A DNA stretch of 64,000 nucleotides from SZUA-309 sp050185825 (GCA_050185825.1 JBFWZA010000003.1:1-64000), one strand, 5' to 3'. Shown: positions 27,996 through 36,280, numbered from the stretch's first letter. A program made the numbers and translations. The notes: generated from the sequence alone by a model not told the origin.

Positions 27996-28991
27996 CTAGG
28001 AATCACCGGCATCGAGCCGGGCCAGCAGCGCGTCTTCGGCGCTGAAATCGAAGCGGTAGCTGCCGCGCCCTTCCTTCCGGTACCAGTCAAAAGAATCCCG
28101 ATAGCCCGCCTCGATGCCGAACTTCGGCGCCCACTCGAGGTGGTCGAGCGCCTTGTCGATGGACATGATGGCGGAACCCGCCACCGCCTCTCCCCAGTGC
28201 ACCAGAGGCGGGCGGTGCGTGCGGGCCAGCGCCTGAGGCACGTGAACGATGTCCGGCGTCACCCCCATGGCGCGCGCCACCAGGTGCACCACGCCCAGGA
28301 TGCTCGCCACCTCGCTGCCCGACACGTTGTACGCCTGTCCTTTTGCCCGCTCGTTGCCGATCAGCGACATCATGCAGCGTGCCACGTCGTTGATGTGGAC
28401 GAGCTGGGTGACGGCAAAGCCATCCCCCGGAATCAGCACGGGACGTCCGGCCTCGAGCCGGGCAAAGAAGATCGGGTCCCTAGTCGGGGCCGGACTGCGC
28501 GGTCCCATGGTGTGGCCCACCCGCAGGCAGGTGGCCGGAAAGCCATCCTCTGCGAACGCCTCGAGGAGCAGATCCTCGCAGCGCACCTTGCCCACACCAT
28601 AGGCCTTTCTCGGATCGTCGTCCGTCGGGTCGTGGCGCGGAAAGTCCTCACGGATCGGCAGCACGAAGCTGCGCCGATACACCGCCTGGGAACTGGTGAA
28701 CACGTAGTGGTCGAGTCGACCCCGGAACAGGCCCACCATGGGCAGCACGTCCTGGGGGGTGAAGGCGGTGTTGTCGAAGAACACGTCGAAATCATCGCGC
28801 CTGGAGCTCAGGGCCGCTTCGAACGCCCCGGGTTGCCGCCGGTCCGCGTGAATGCGATCCACGCCCTCCGGTAGCGCCACCTCGTGGCTGTTGATCACGG
28901 TCACGGCATGGCCGGCTGCCGCCAGCTCGCGGACGAGCTCGAGGCCGATGTAGCGGTTGCCGCCACTGACAAGGACACGAACAGGTTTCAC
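27996..28991 (-). CDS. NAD-dependent epimerase/dehydratase (extended or atypical SDR)
   Basis: A 331-residue Rossmann protein. The nucleotide-binding motif at the N-terminus is SGGNRYIGLELV, an atypical SDR motif, and sequence such as FTSSQAVYRRSF carries the family Ser region near residue 110. No perfect YxxxK is obvious at the usual place; the K may be in KAYGVGKV. The start is taken as GTG at 28991, where the fold begins and which lies 8 bases after the crotonase stop. It is the fourth gene of the six-gene operon. It may oxidise or reduce a hydroxyl group, or be a redox-inactive family member. Confidence 0.8.
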   Translation of the reverse strand: MKPVRVLVSGGNRYIGLELVRELAAAGHAVTVINSHEVALPEGVDRIHADRRQPGAFEAALSSRRDDFDVFFDNTAFTPQDVLPMVGLFRGRLDHYVFTSSQAVYRRSFVLPIREDFPRHDPTDDDPRKAYGVGKVRCEDLLLEAFAEDGFPATCLRVGHTMGPRSPAPTRDPIFFARLEAGRPVLIPGDGFAVTQLVHINDVARCMMSLIGNERAKGQAYNVSGSEVASILGVVHLVARAMGVTPDIVHVPQALARTHRPPLVHWGEAVAGSAIMSIDKALDHLEWAPKFGIEAGYRDSFDWYRKEGRGSYRFDFSAEDALLARLDAGDS

Positions 28992-28999
28992 GGAGTGCC

Positions 29000-29788
29000 T
29001 CAGGTACCCGTGAACCGGGCGTCGCGCCGCTCCAGGAACGACGCAACCCCTTCCCGGTGGTCGTCGCTGGCGAAGCACTCCGCCAGCGCCTGGGCATGGC
29101 GGGCCATGTGCGCGTCAACCGGCGACACCAGACCCTCGTAGACCAGCGCCTTGATCCGGCGCTGGGAGAACGGTGAGCCTCTGGCGATGCTGGCGGCCAG
29201 CGACCGGGCCGCTTCCGCGAGATCCTTGGGCGCCACCACCTGATGCACGTAGCCCAGCGCGAGCGCCGCATCGGCGCTCAGGAACTCGCCCGTGTAAAGC
29301 AGGCGCAGCGCGTTGGCGGTGCCGATCAGCCGCGGCAGCAGCCAGCTTCCGGCGCCCGTGTCCGGCACCAGCCCCCGGTGCACGAAGTTCCAGGCGAAGC
29401 GCGCGTTCGGGGTGGCGATGCGGATGTCGCACTGGGACGTGAATTCGGCGCCCATCCCCACGGCCGGACCGTCGACCGCGCAGATCACCGGCTTCGGGCA
29501 GTCGACGATAGGCCACCAGCGCGGCCGGTCGGACGAGCCGGCGCCGCCCCGGCTGCCCCGCTCGTCCTCCGGCGTGTCAGACAGATCCGACAGATCCGTA
29601 CCGGCGCAGAATGCACCCGGGACACCGGTGAGGATGATCACCTTCGCGGCCGGATCCGCCCCCGCCTCGCCAATCCGGGAGATGAACTCCCGGAGCATGG
29701 CGTAGGTCATGGCGTTCTTCTTCTCCGCCCGGTTAATGGTCAGCGTGCCGATGCCGTCCGCGCAGTCGTAGAGGATGAGGTCCGACAT
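29000..29788 (-). CDS. Enoyl-CoA hydratase/isomerase (crotonase) family protein
   Basis: A 262-residue crotonase. The oxyanion region is VDGPAVGMGAEFTSQCDIRI, and the second loop reads GLVPDTGAGS, with Asp in place of the usual Glu. This pattern is found in family members that are not simple hydratases. The ATG at 29788 directly follows the stop of the ferritin-like gene (TGACATG), which implies coupling; a TTG at 29797 is less likely. It is the third gene of the six-gene operon. Confidence 0.87.
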   Translation of the reverse strand: MSDLILYDCADGIGTLTINRAEKKNAMTYAMLREFISRIGEAGADPAAKVIILTGVPGAFCAGTDLSDLSDTPEDERGSRGGAGSSDRPRWWPIVDCPKPVICAVDGPAVGMGAEFTSQCDIRIATPNARFAWNFVHRGLVPDTGAGSWLLPRLIGTANALRLLYTGEFLSADAALALGYVHQVVAPKDLAEAARSLAASIARGSPFSQRRIKALVYEGLVSPVDAHMARHAQALAECFASDDHREGVASFLERRDARFTGT

Positions 29789-29789
29789 G

Positions 29790-30353
29790 TCAGGCAATGG
29801 CCTTCAGCTTCTTGCGCAGCTTCGCCACTTCGTCACGCAGCTCCGAGACGCAGGCGGCGAGCTCCGCGACATCCGCCGGCATGCCGGCAGTGCCGTTGGC
29901 TCCCGCGCAGACGCGGTCGTACTCCGCTCGAAGACGCCGACCGCTGTCCCGCTCCTCCGCGATGTAGCGTCCGAGCAGAGCGCCGGTTTCTGGGTCGATC
30001 GTGGTGTCGTTGAAGAAGCCCCGGAACGGGTCGCGCTCCTCACCGCCGCTGTTGCCCCCGGTGAGCATCGCCACCTTCTCCGCGTCGGTGGCGTCCGAGC
30101 AGGCGCAGGCGAGCAGCCCGTCGAAGTCCTTGAAGACCTGATAGGCGCTGGTCTCGTCCACCTCGTAGCCCAGCTCGCACATGCGCTTGGTGAACGCCAT
30201 GGCGTGCTCGCCCTCGCGGATGGCCACGAACTGCAGCGCGGCTTTGAGCTTTGCATCCTTTGTCGTATCCGCCCAGGTCTGCAGCAGCTTTTCGCCCTTC
30301 GCTTCGTTCACCGCGATGGAGTTCAGCAGCGGGATGTAACTCAGTTCACTCAT
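29790..30353 (-). CDS. Ferritin-like helical protein of unknown function
   Basis: A 187-residue all-helical protein. VNEAKGEKLL near residue 16, REGEHAMAF near 46 (an ExxH motif) and IAEERDSGR near 130 are spaced like the iron-ligand helices of ferritin-like/rubrerythrin folds, although a second ExxH is missing. The last 30 residues form a heptad-like coiled coil (VAELAACVSELRDEVAKLRK). It could be a diiron oxygenase partner, an iron carrier for the neighbouring iron oxygenases, or a degenerate member. It is the second gene of the operon, 21 bases after the SCP2/PhyH gene. Confidence 0.65.
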   Translation of the reverse strand: MSELSYIPLLNSIAVNEAKGEKLLQTWADTTKDAKLKAALQFVAIREGEHAMAFTKRMCELGYEVDETSAYQVFKDFDGLLACACSDATDAEKVAMLTGGNSGGEERDPFRGFFNDTTIDPETGALLGRYIAEERDSGRRLRAEYDRVCAGANGTAGMPADVAELAACVSELRDEVAKLRKKLKAIA

Positions 30354-30374
30354 TGTCTTCTCCTCTCCTTGGTT

Positions 30375-31655
30375 TCAACGCGCTGCCTGCTGCCTGGGCG
30401 AATCCGCCTGCTCAGCGAGTAGCGCGCGTTTGCGTTGCTCTGTGAATTCGTGGAGCCGGGCCATGTAGGCGGCGCGCACGTGATCGCGGCCGTGGGGTCC
30501 GAGCTTGTCGAACCAGTCATCCTCACCCAGCATCTCGCCGAGGCGCGGCGCGTTGCGATGCATCATCTGCACGTCTACCCGCTTCGGCTCGAGGCCGCGC
30601 AGAATGCCGCGGTTGAAGTGGGAGTGCAGGGTGATCCGCTCACCCGGCTCCGACCGGTCGCCCTGCCAGTGCCAGACGCCGTGCGTGAAGTACACGACCG
30701 ATCCCTTGGGCATCTCGATGGGGATGCCTCGATCCATACCCTCGCCCTTCCTCGGTCCCCGACGTTCCCGATGGGATCCCGGTACGATCCAGGTGGGACC
30801 CGAGGCGACCGTCCAGTCCTCCATCGCCCACACCCCGACGCCGGTCATGGCGAACTCCGGATAAGGCTCCGGCACCATGGAGTAGTCGGTGTGGATGGGA
30901 ATGGTGCCCGGTCCGGGACCACGCCGGATGGACGACAGCGAGGCGATCACCGCACCGCGTCCGAGGCTCGCATCGATCAGCGTCATGAGCCGAGGGTTCT
31001 GCGCGGCGCGCTCGAACTCGGGGCCGTGGTAGAGCATCCACTGCAGCTGATAGGTGTTGTGCGGCAGCAGGGCTCTGAGCGTGGCCGCACGCAGCGCGTC
31101 CGCGAACTCCGGTGCCACGGCGCGCTCGAGCACGGTGTAGCCGTGCTCCTCCACCTCTCTGACGTTGGCGCCGACGCCGAGCTTCCGGGCCCGGTGCGCC
31201 AGATCTGGGTTCTCCACCGTTCTGCGGCCCATATGGTCGTGCAGCACACCGAGCAGCTCCCGGGTGCCGGCATGATCGATACGCCCGCGCACCCGGATCG
31301 CATCGCGGCCGTAGAGGTGCGCGACGTCGCGGCGCAGGTCGTCGAGCGCACCGGGGACCAGCACGCCGACGGTCTGGGCGGCGGTGAGGGCAGCCTGATA
31401 GTCCCCCTGCACGGAAAGCTCGGCATCGGCCACGGGCTCACGGCCCACGGTGACGGACTGGCCGTCGTAGCGAATCCCCAGGCGCGCCAGGTTGTGATCG
31501 AGCTTCAGGTGCTCGGGGGCGTCCTCGAGGCACACGTCGAGCGAGAACGGACCGATGCTCTCCGCCCGGCGTCGGGTTTCCGCCTGCAGAAACGTTCGCG
31601 CCTCGTCGAGCCAGCGGTCGGAAAGATACTCGCAGTGATGCGGTAGCGTGATCAT
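30375..31655 (-). CDS. SCP2-like domain fused to a PhyH oxygenase
   Basis: A 426-residue protein. Residues about 10-140 resemble a sterol-carrier-protein-2-like lipid-binding domain (SLDVCLEDAPEHLKL, then GREPVADAELSV, then QAALTAAQ). Residues about 165-400 are a PhyH oxygenase with iron ligands His255 and Asp257 in HTD and distal His329 in GVWHW. The ATG at 31655 has GGGGGAGA before it. It leads the six-gene operon, and operator site 4 is 85 bases upstream. The fusion would hold a hydrophobic substrate close to an iron oxygenase. The oxygenase assignment is firm; the SCP2 call is inferred from pattern only. Confidence 0.78.
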   Translation of the reverse strand: MITLPHHCEYLSDRWLDEARTFLQAETRRRAESIGPFSLDVCLEDAPEHLKLDHNLARLGIRYDGQSVTVGREPVADAELSVQGDYQAALTAAQTVGVLVPGALDDLRRDVAHLYGRDAIRVRGRIDHAGTRELLGVLHDHMGRRTVENPDLAHRARKLGVGANVREVEEHGYTVLERAVAPEFADALRAATLRALLPHNTYQLQWMLYHGPEFERAAQNPRLMTLIDASLGRGAVIASLSSIRRGPGPGTIPIHTDYSMVPEPYPEFAMTGVGVWAMEDWTVASGPTWIVPGSHRERRGPRKGEGMDRGIPIEMPKGSVVYFTHGVWHWQGDRSEPGERITLHSHFNRGILRGLEPKRVDVQMMHRNAPRLGEMLGEDDWFDKLGPHGRDHVRAAYMARLHEFTEQRKRALLAEQADSPRQQAAR

Positions 31656-31740
31656 CCGATCTCCCCCTTTCAGACATGCCACCCCGATCGGTCCCCGCGT
31701 CCGGGCTGGCTGCCCAAGAATATACCCGGCGGCGAATTTT

Positions 31741-31754
31741 TAAAATGCGTTATA
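31741..31754. promoter_or_regulatory. KstR-like palindrome, site 4 (between two divergent operons)
   Basis: TAAAATGCGTTATA has one mismatch to TNNAACNNGTTNNA and is identical to the site at 42547. It lies 85 bases from the start of the six-gene minus-strand operon and 94 bases from the LLM operon, so one repressor could hold both. Confidence 0.72.
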
Positions 31755-31848
31755 ACTCCCTCGCAACAACGCGGGTCAGCCGCCGTCCGCAGCCCGCGGA
31801 GTGCGGGGCGCGGTATCATCCGCCCTCGGACTGGAAAGAGGGGAATCC

Positions 31849-32880
31849 ATGAAATTCGACCTGATGGCCGGCAGCAGCACCTGGGCGGCCACCGGCAACC
31901 TGGCCCGCGAGCTCGAGAAGGCCGGCTTTTCCGGGATGCTGTTCACGGAGGCCGGGCAGGTGCCGTGGATGATGATCGCGGCGGCCTCCATGGCGGCACC
32001 CACCCTGGAGTTCTGCACCGGCATCGCCGTCGCCTTTCCGAGAAGCCCCATGATCTCCGCCCAGGTCGCCTGGGAGCTGGCGCAGAACACCGGTGGACGT
32101 TTCCGGCTGGGACTGGGATCGCAGGTCCGCGGCCACATCGAGCGCCGCTACGGCGCCACCTGGGACAAGCCCGCGCCGCAGATGCGCGACTACGTCAGCG
32201 CCTTCAAGGCCTGCATCCGGGCCTTCCGACGGGAGGAGAAGCTCCACCACGAAGGGCCCTATTACCGCCTGTCGCTGCTGCCCGCCCAGTGGTCGCCCCC
32301 GCGTCACGACTTCGAGGACGTGAAGATCGACATCTCGGCCGTGGGTCCGCACATGTGCCGGGTGGCGGGCGAGCTCTGCGACGGCATCCACGTTCACCCC
32401 ATGCATTCCATGGCCTATCTCGAGAACCGGCTCAAGCCCGCCGTGGCTGCCGGTGCCGCGAAGGCGGGACGCAGCCCTTCCGACATCGACCTGATCGTGC
32501 CGGTGTTCGCGGTACCGGGCGACACACCGGAAGAGCGGGCACCGCTGGTCGCCCGGGCGAAGACCCAGATCGCCTTCTACGGATCCACCCCGAACTATGC
32601 CTTCCAGTTCGACGATCTGGGATTCGACGGCACCACGGCAAAGCTCGGAGCGCTCATGAAAGCCGGCGACATCGCGGGCATGGGGGCGGCCATCACGGAC
32701 GAGATGCTCGAGCACTTCGCCCTGGTGGCGAGGTGGGACGACCTGGCCGACGCCCTGCTCGCACGCTATCGGGGCGTGGCCAGCCGGGTGGTCATGTATC
32801 TCGCCGCCGAGGACATTCACCGCAATCCGGGCAACCTCCCGCGCTGGGGCGAGATCGCCCGAGCCGTGTCCGCCGCCTGA
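31849..32880 (+). CDS. LLM-class oxidoreductase, probably F420-dependent
   Basis: A 343-residue LLM-superfamily protein. AVAFPRSPM, GRFRLGLGSQV and HIERRYGATW (about residues 60-105) match the mycobacterial-type F420-dependent family represented by MSMEG_2256-like proteins. It is not a close paralogue of the LLM protein at 2375. The ATG at 31849 follows GAGGGG; an upstream in-frame ATG lacks such a site. It leads an operon with S-formylglutathione hydrolase (4-base gap) and an M55 peptidase, divergent from the PhyH/monooxygenase operon. It may supply or use the hydroxy, keto or aldehyde intermediates of that pathway. Confidence 0.85.
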   Translation: MKFDLMAGSSTWAATGNLARELEKAGFSGMLFTEAGQVPWMMIAAASMAAPTLEFCTGIAVAFPRSPMISAQVAWELAQNTGGRFRLGLGSQVRGHIERRYGATWDKPAPQMRDYVSAFKACIRAFRREEKLHHEGPYYRLSLLPAQWSPPRHDFEDVKIDISAVGPHMCRVAGELCDGIHVHPMHSMAYLENRLKPAVAAGAAKAGRSPSDIDLIVPVFAVPGDTPEERAPLVARAKTQIAFYGSTPNYAFQFDDLGFDGTTAKLGALMKAGDIAGMGAAITDEMLEHFALVARWDDLADALLARYRGVASRVVMYLAAEDIHRNPGNLPRWGEIARAVSAA

Positions 32881-32884
32881 CGCC

Positions 32885-33730
32885 ATGGAGGTCGTCGGCG
32901 AAAACCGGATCTTCGGCGGGATCCAGGGGGTCTACCGCCATCAGAGCACCGCCACCGGCACCCCCATGACGTTCAGCGTGTTCGTGCCACCCGGCTCGCC
33001 AGGGGAACGACGGCCGGTGCTGTACTGGCTCTCGGGGCTCACCTGCACGGAGGAGAACTTCACGGTGAAGGCCGGTGCCCAGCGCGTGGCAGCCGAGCTC
33101 GGCATCGTCGTGGTGGCGCCGGACACCAGCCCCCGCGGCGAGGGCGTGCCCGACGACCCGAATGGCGCCTGGGACTTCGGCCTGGGTGCGGGTTTCTACG
33201 TGGACGCCACCGCAGCACCCTGGCACCGGCACTACCGGATGCGGACCTACGTGGAGTCGGAGCTGCCGGCGCTGGTGGCCTCACGCTTCCCCGTGGACCC
33301 CGATCGCCAGGCGATCTCGGGACATTCCATGGGTGGACACGGCGCGCTGACGGTGGCGCTGCGCAATCCGGAGCGCTTTCGCTCCGTGTCCGCCTTCGCG
33401 CCCATCGCCTCCCCCATGCACTGCCCGTGGGGGGAGAAGGCGCTCGGCGGCTATCTGGGACCCGACCGGTCCACCTGGCGCAGCTATGACGCCTGCGCCC
33501 TCATCGAGGACGGCGCCCGGGTTCGAGACATCCTCGTAGATCAGGGCACGGACGATACGTTTCTCGACACCCAGCTCCGGCCGGAGCTGCTGGAGGCGGC
33601 CTGCCGCCGGGCCGGTATTCCGCTGACGCTGCGCCGGCAGCCCGGCTACGATCATTCCTACTACTTCATTGCCAGCTTCATCGAGGATCATCTGCGCTGG
33701 CACGGTGAGCGGCTCCGGGAGGGTTCGTGA
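32885..33730 (+). CDS. fghA: S-formylglutathione hydrolase
   Basis: A 281-residue esterase-D-type serine hydrolase. The family hallmarks are LYWLSGLTCTEENF (with Cys54), PDTSPRG near residue 80, the nucleophile Ser148 in GHSMGG, Asp in DQGTDD and His in GYDHSYYF. It splits S-formylglutathione to formate and glutathione in the cytosol, the second step of glutathione-dependent formaldehyde removal. The glutathione-dependent formaldehyde dehydrogenase that normally accompanies it is not in the window. Its position behind the LLM gene hints at formaldehyde or formyl release by the local pathway. It ends in a GTGA overlap with the next gene. Confidence 0.93.
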   Translation: MEVVGENRIFGGIQGVYRHQSTATGTPMTFSVFVPPGSPGERRPVLYWLSGLTCTEENFTVKAGAQRVAAELGIVVVAPDTSPRGEGVPDDPNGAWDFGLGAGFYVDATAAPWHRHYRMRTYVESELPALVASRFPVDPDRQAISGHSMGGHGALTVALRNPERFRSVSAFAPIASPMHCPWGEKALGGYLGPDRSTWRSYDACALIEDGARVRDILVDQGTDDTFLDTQLRPELLEAACRRAGIPLTLRRQPGYDHSYYFIASFIEDHLRWHGERLREGS

Positions 33731-34581
33731 AGGTATTCATCAGTGTCGACATGGAGGGCATCTCCGGCCTGGTCCGCTGGGCGGACGTCTCGTCCAAGGG
33801 CATCGACTTCGAACGCAACCGGCGGCTGATGACGCTGGATGCCAACGCCGCCGTGGAAGGCGCCTTCGCCGCCGGCGCCACGGAGGTGGTGGTGGAGGAA
33901 AACCATGGCGTGGAGGATCTCTGCGTGCTCGACATGGAGCTCATCGATCCGCGCTGCCGCGTCATCCGCGGCGCGGGGCGGCCCGGTGCCACCACAATGG
34001 CCGGGCTCGACAGCACCACCGGTGTGGTGCTGCTGATCGGCCATCATGCGCGCGCCGGCTCCTTCCCCGGTATCATGGCGCACACCATTTCCTACGGCGG
34101 CTTCCGGCTGGTGAGCCTCGGCGGCGAGCCCATCGGCGAGCCGGACTTCTTCGCCCTGCGCGCCGCGGAGGTGGGGGTGCCGATCGGCATGGTGAGCGGC
34201 GATCAGGTCGTCGCCGGACAGGTGCGGGCACGCTGTCCTGCTGCGGAGACCGTGATCGTCAAGCAGGCGCTGGCCAATCAGTCTGCCGAGTGCATCCCGC
34301 CGGCTCGCGCCAGACGCCTGATCGCCGCCGGTGCGGCGCGTGCCGTCACCCGGGCGATGCGTGGTGAGCTGCCGACCTGCGAAGCCGGCGGTCCTTACGA
34401 GTTCGAGGTGGAGATGCGCGAGCCGGTCGGTGCGGCCATGCGGGAGAATCTGACGCCGCTGGAGGGGTTCGAGATCCTGGACGATCGGGTGGTGCGCGTC
34501 GTCGCGCCGGACATGGATCTGGGCTTTCGCCGGGTCGCATACCTAGGCTACGCGAACCGGCCCGGCGTCACACGGCACTGA
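33727..34581 (+). CDS. M55-family D-aminopeptidase-like metallopeptidase (DppA fold)
   Basis: A 284-residue protein with the DppA-type zinc site: Asp8 and Glu10 in SVDMEGISG, His60 in EENHG, His106 in IGHHARAG and a Glu near 136 in GGEPIGEPDF. His119 in GIMAHT matches the active-site His. Family members release D-amino acids from small peptides, but many occur with oligopeptide carriers, which are absent here. The GTG start overlaps the S-formylglutathione hydrolase stop, so it is coupled to a detoxification gene, an unusual partnership. The actual substrate may be another amide. Confidence 0.85.
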   Translation: MKVFISVDMEGISGLVRWADVSSKGIDFERNRRLMTLDANAAVEGAFAAGATEVVVEENHGVEDLCVLDMELIDPRCRVIRGAGRPGATTMAGLDSTTGVVLLIGHHARAGSFPGIMAHTISYGGFRLVSLGGEPIGEPDFFALRAAEVGVPIGMVSGDQVVAGQVRARCPAAETVIVKQALANQSAECIPPARARRLIAAGAARAVTRAMRGELPTCEAGGPYEFEVEMREPVGAAMRENLTPLEGFEILDDRVVRVVAPDMDLGFRRVAYLGYANRPGVTRH

Positions 34582-34596
34582 ACGGGCACCGCTTCG

Positions 34597-35370
34597 CTAC
34601 TTCTTGCGGTTGAAGCGATCCCGCGCCGTTCTGGCATCGTGGGTCATGGCCGTGAGCCAGCTCTGATCCGCATCGGCAAAGCTGGCCGTGCGGTTCAGCG
34701 CGCCGGCGGTGGCGTTCACCGCTTCCTTGATCATGGCCGTGGCCACCGCCGGCATCTCCACCACCGTCCGGGCGAGCTCCATGGCCTTCGCCACCGTCTG
34801 ACCGTCCGCCACCACCTCCTCGGCCAGTCCCCAGTCGAGCGCGGTGCGTGCGTCCATCTTCTCGCAGAGGATGCAGATCCGTTTTGCCCGTGCCGGACCC
34901 ACCAGTTTCACCAGCCGCGGCAGCGCACCCCACTGCAGGTTGAGGCCGATCTTCACCTCCGGCACGTAGAGGTAGCAGCTCTCGCCGAGCACCCGCCAGT
35001 CGCAGGCCAGCGGCAGCGCCACACCGGCACCGACGGCCAGCTTCTCCATGGCGGCGATGGTGATCTGCGGCATGGCCTCCCAGGCCTCGCACAGCCGCAC
35101 GCCGCGGAAGTAGATCTGCCGCTTTTCGAGATCGGACAGGTTCGGATCGCTGCGCGCGCCGAGATCCTCCAGATCCGCCCCGGCGGAGAAATAGTCTTTG
35201 CTGCCCGTCAGCACGACCGCGCGGGTTGCCAGGTCGTCGTGAAACGAGCGTGCCACTTCCGTGAGCTCGAGGATTAGCTGCCCATCGAAGGCGTTGAGGT
35301 TCTTGTGCCGGTCGAAGGTGACCAGGGCGATCGGTCCGTCCCGCTCCACGGTAACGTATGGGTCCGCCAT
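34597..35370 (-). CDS. Enoyl-CoA hydratase/isomerase (crotonase) family protein
   Basis: A 257-residue crotonase. The first oxyanion loop is AMEKLAVGAGVALPLACDWR, and the second reads VPEVKIGLNLQWGALPRL, which retains a Glu near the expected position. The unusual LQWG segment in place of PGAGGT separates it from the other five crotonases here. It is convergent with the M55 peptidase (15-base gap) and divergent from the tyrosine phosphatase. The shared promoter holds two tandem dyads and no copy of the recurrent palindrome. Confidence 0.87.
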   Translation of the reverse strand: MADPYVTVERDGPIALVTFDRHKNLNAFDGQLILELTEVARSFHDDLATRAVVLTGSKDYFSAGADLEDLGARSDPNLSDLEKRQIYFRGVRLCEAWEAMPQITIAAMEKLAVGAGVALPLACDWRVLGESCYLYVPEVKIGLNLQWGALPRLVKLVGPARAKRICILCEKMDARTALDWGLAEEVVADGQTVAKAMELARTVVEMPAVATAMIKEAVNATAGALNRTASFADADQSWLTAMTHDARTARDRFNRKK

Positions 35371-35427
35371 CTCTCATCTCCCCAGAGGAAAAACGGCAGT
35401 CTACCGGAACCGTGTCCCGTTCCGGCA

Positions 35428-35461
35428 GTTGCAGTCGCAAACGGCCGGTTGCAGTCGCAAC
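35428..35461. repeat. Two tandem TTGC-AGTC-GCAA dyads in a divergent promoter
   Basis: GTTGCAGTCGCAA occurs at 35428-35440 and again at 35448-35460, exactly 20 bases apart (about two helical turns). Each copy is an inverted repeat with TTGC and GCAA arms around AGTC. They sit between the crotonase start at 35370 and the phosphatase start at 35522, the expected place for a dimeric regulator that binds cooperatively. No matching regulator is evident. Confidence 0.55.
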
Positions 35462-35521
35462 CGGGCCCGGAATCCGTACACTGTGCGCCCTCCAGTCACC
35501 CGCCAGGACGCTGACGAGCTC

Positions 35522-36280
35522 ATGACCGACGACTACCGAGACCGCCACCATCCCTTCGAAGGCTGCTTCAACTTCCGGGACATCGGCGGCTACCCCACCA
35601 CGGACGGCCGCAGCGTCCGCTGGGGCCGCTACTACCGGGCCGGACGGCAGGACCGGATGACCCCGGCAGACCTGGAGAAGGTCCGCTCGCTGGGCATCCG
35701 CACCCAGATCGACCTGCGCCGTCCGGACGAGGTGCGCGAGCAGGGACCGGGACCGCTGCCGGATCTCGGCGCCGTCTACCACAACATTCCGGTGATTCCC
35801 GAGGGCGGCACCGACCAGCTGTCGCGCATCGTCGGCGACACCGGCATCTCCGGACGCCGCTACCTCGGCTATCTGGAGTTCGGCCCGGATGCCTGGCGGC
35901 GCATGTTCGAGCTCTTTGCCGACGCGGCGAGCCAGCCCATCGTGCTGAACTGCACCGCCGGCAAGGACCGCACCGGTGTGTCCACGGCCTTTCTGCTGGC
36001 CGTGCTCGGCGTGGACCGGACGCTGATCGAGGCGGACTACCTGCTCACCAACCTGGACGTGCCGCGTCAGGCGACGTTCCTCGAGCGGACCACCGGGTTT
36101 CCGGAAGGCATCTCCCGGGAAGACATGATCCGCCTCGCCGGCGTGCCGGAGACCGCCATGCGGGACTTCCTCGATGGTCTGGAGGCGCGCTGGGGTGGAC
36201 CGCTGGGTTATCTCGACAGCATCGGCATCGGCGCGGACACCCTGGATTCGGTCAGGAAGGCGTTTCTCGAGGAGGAGTAG
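35522..36280 (+). CDS. Tyrosine-protein phosphatase (Y_phosphatase3 type)
   Basis: A 252-residue phosphatase. FNFRDIGGYPTTDGR near residue 16 and the P-loop NCTAGKDRTG with nucleophile Cys144 place it with the bacterial tyrosine/lipid phosphatase family related to MptpB. The Lys-Asp of CxxGKDR is typical of family members that also act on phosphoinositides or serine/threonine phosphates. There is no signal peptide. Family-like sequence starts at MTDDYRD (35522), so the longer upstream frame is rejected. The target is unknown. Confidence 0.88.
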   Translation: MTDDYRDRHHPFEGCFNFRDIGGYPTTDGRSVRWGRYYRAGRQDRMTPADLEKVRSLGIRTQIDLRRPDEVREQGPGPLPDLGAVYHNIPVIPEGGTDQLSRIVGDTGISGRRYLGYLEFGPDAWRRMFELFADAASQPIVLNCTAGKDRTGVSTAFLLAVLGVDRTLIEADYLLTNLDVPRQATFLERTTGFPEGISREDMIRLAGVPETAMRDFLDGLEARWGGPLGYLDSIGIGADTLDSVRKAFLEEE

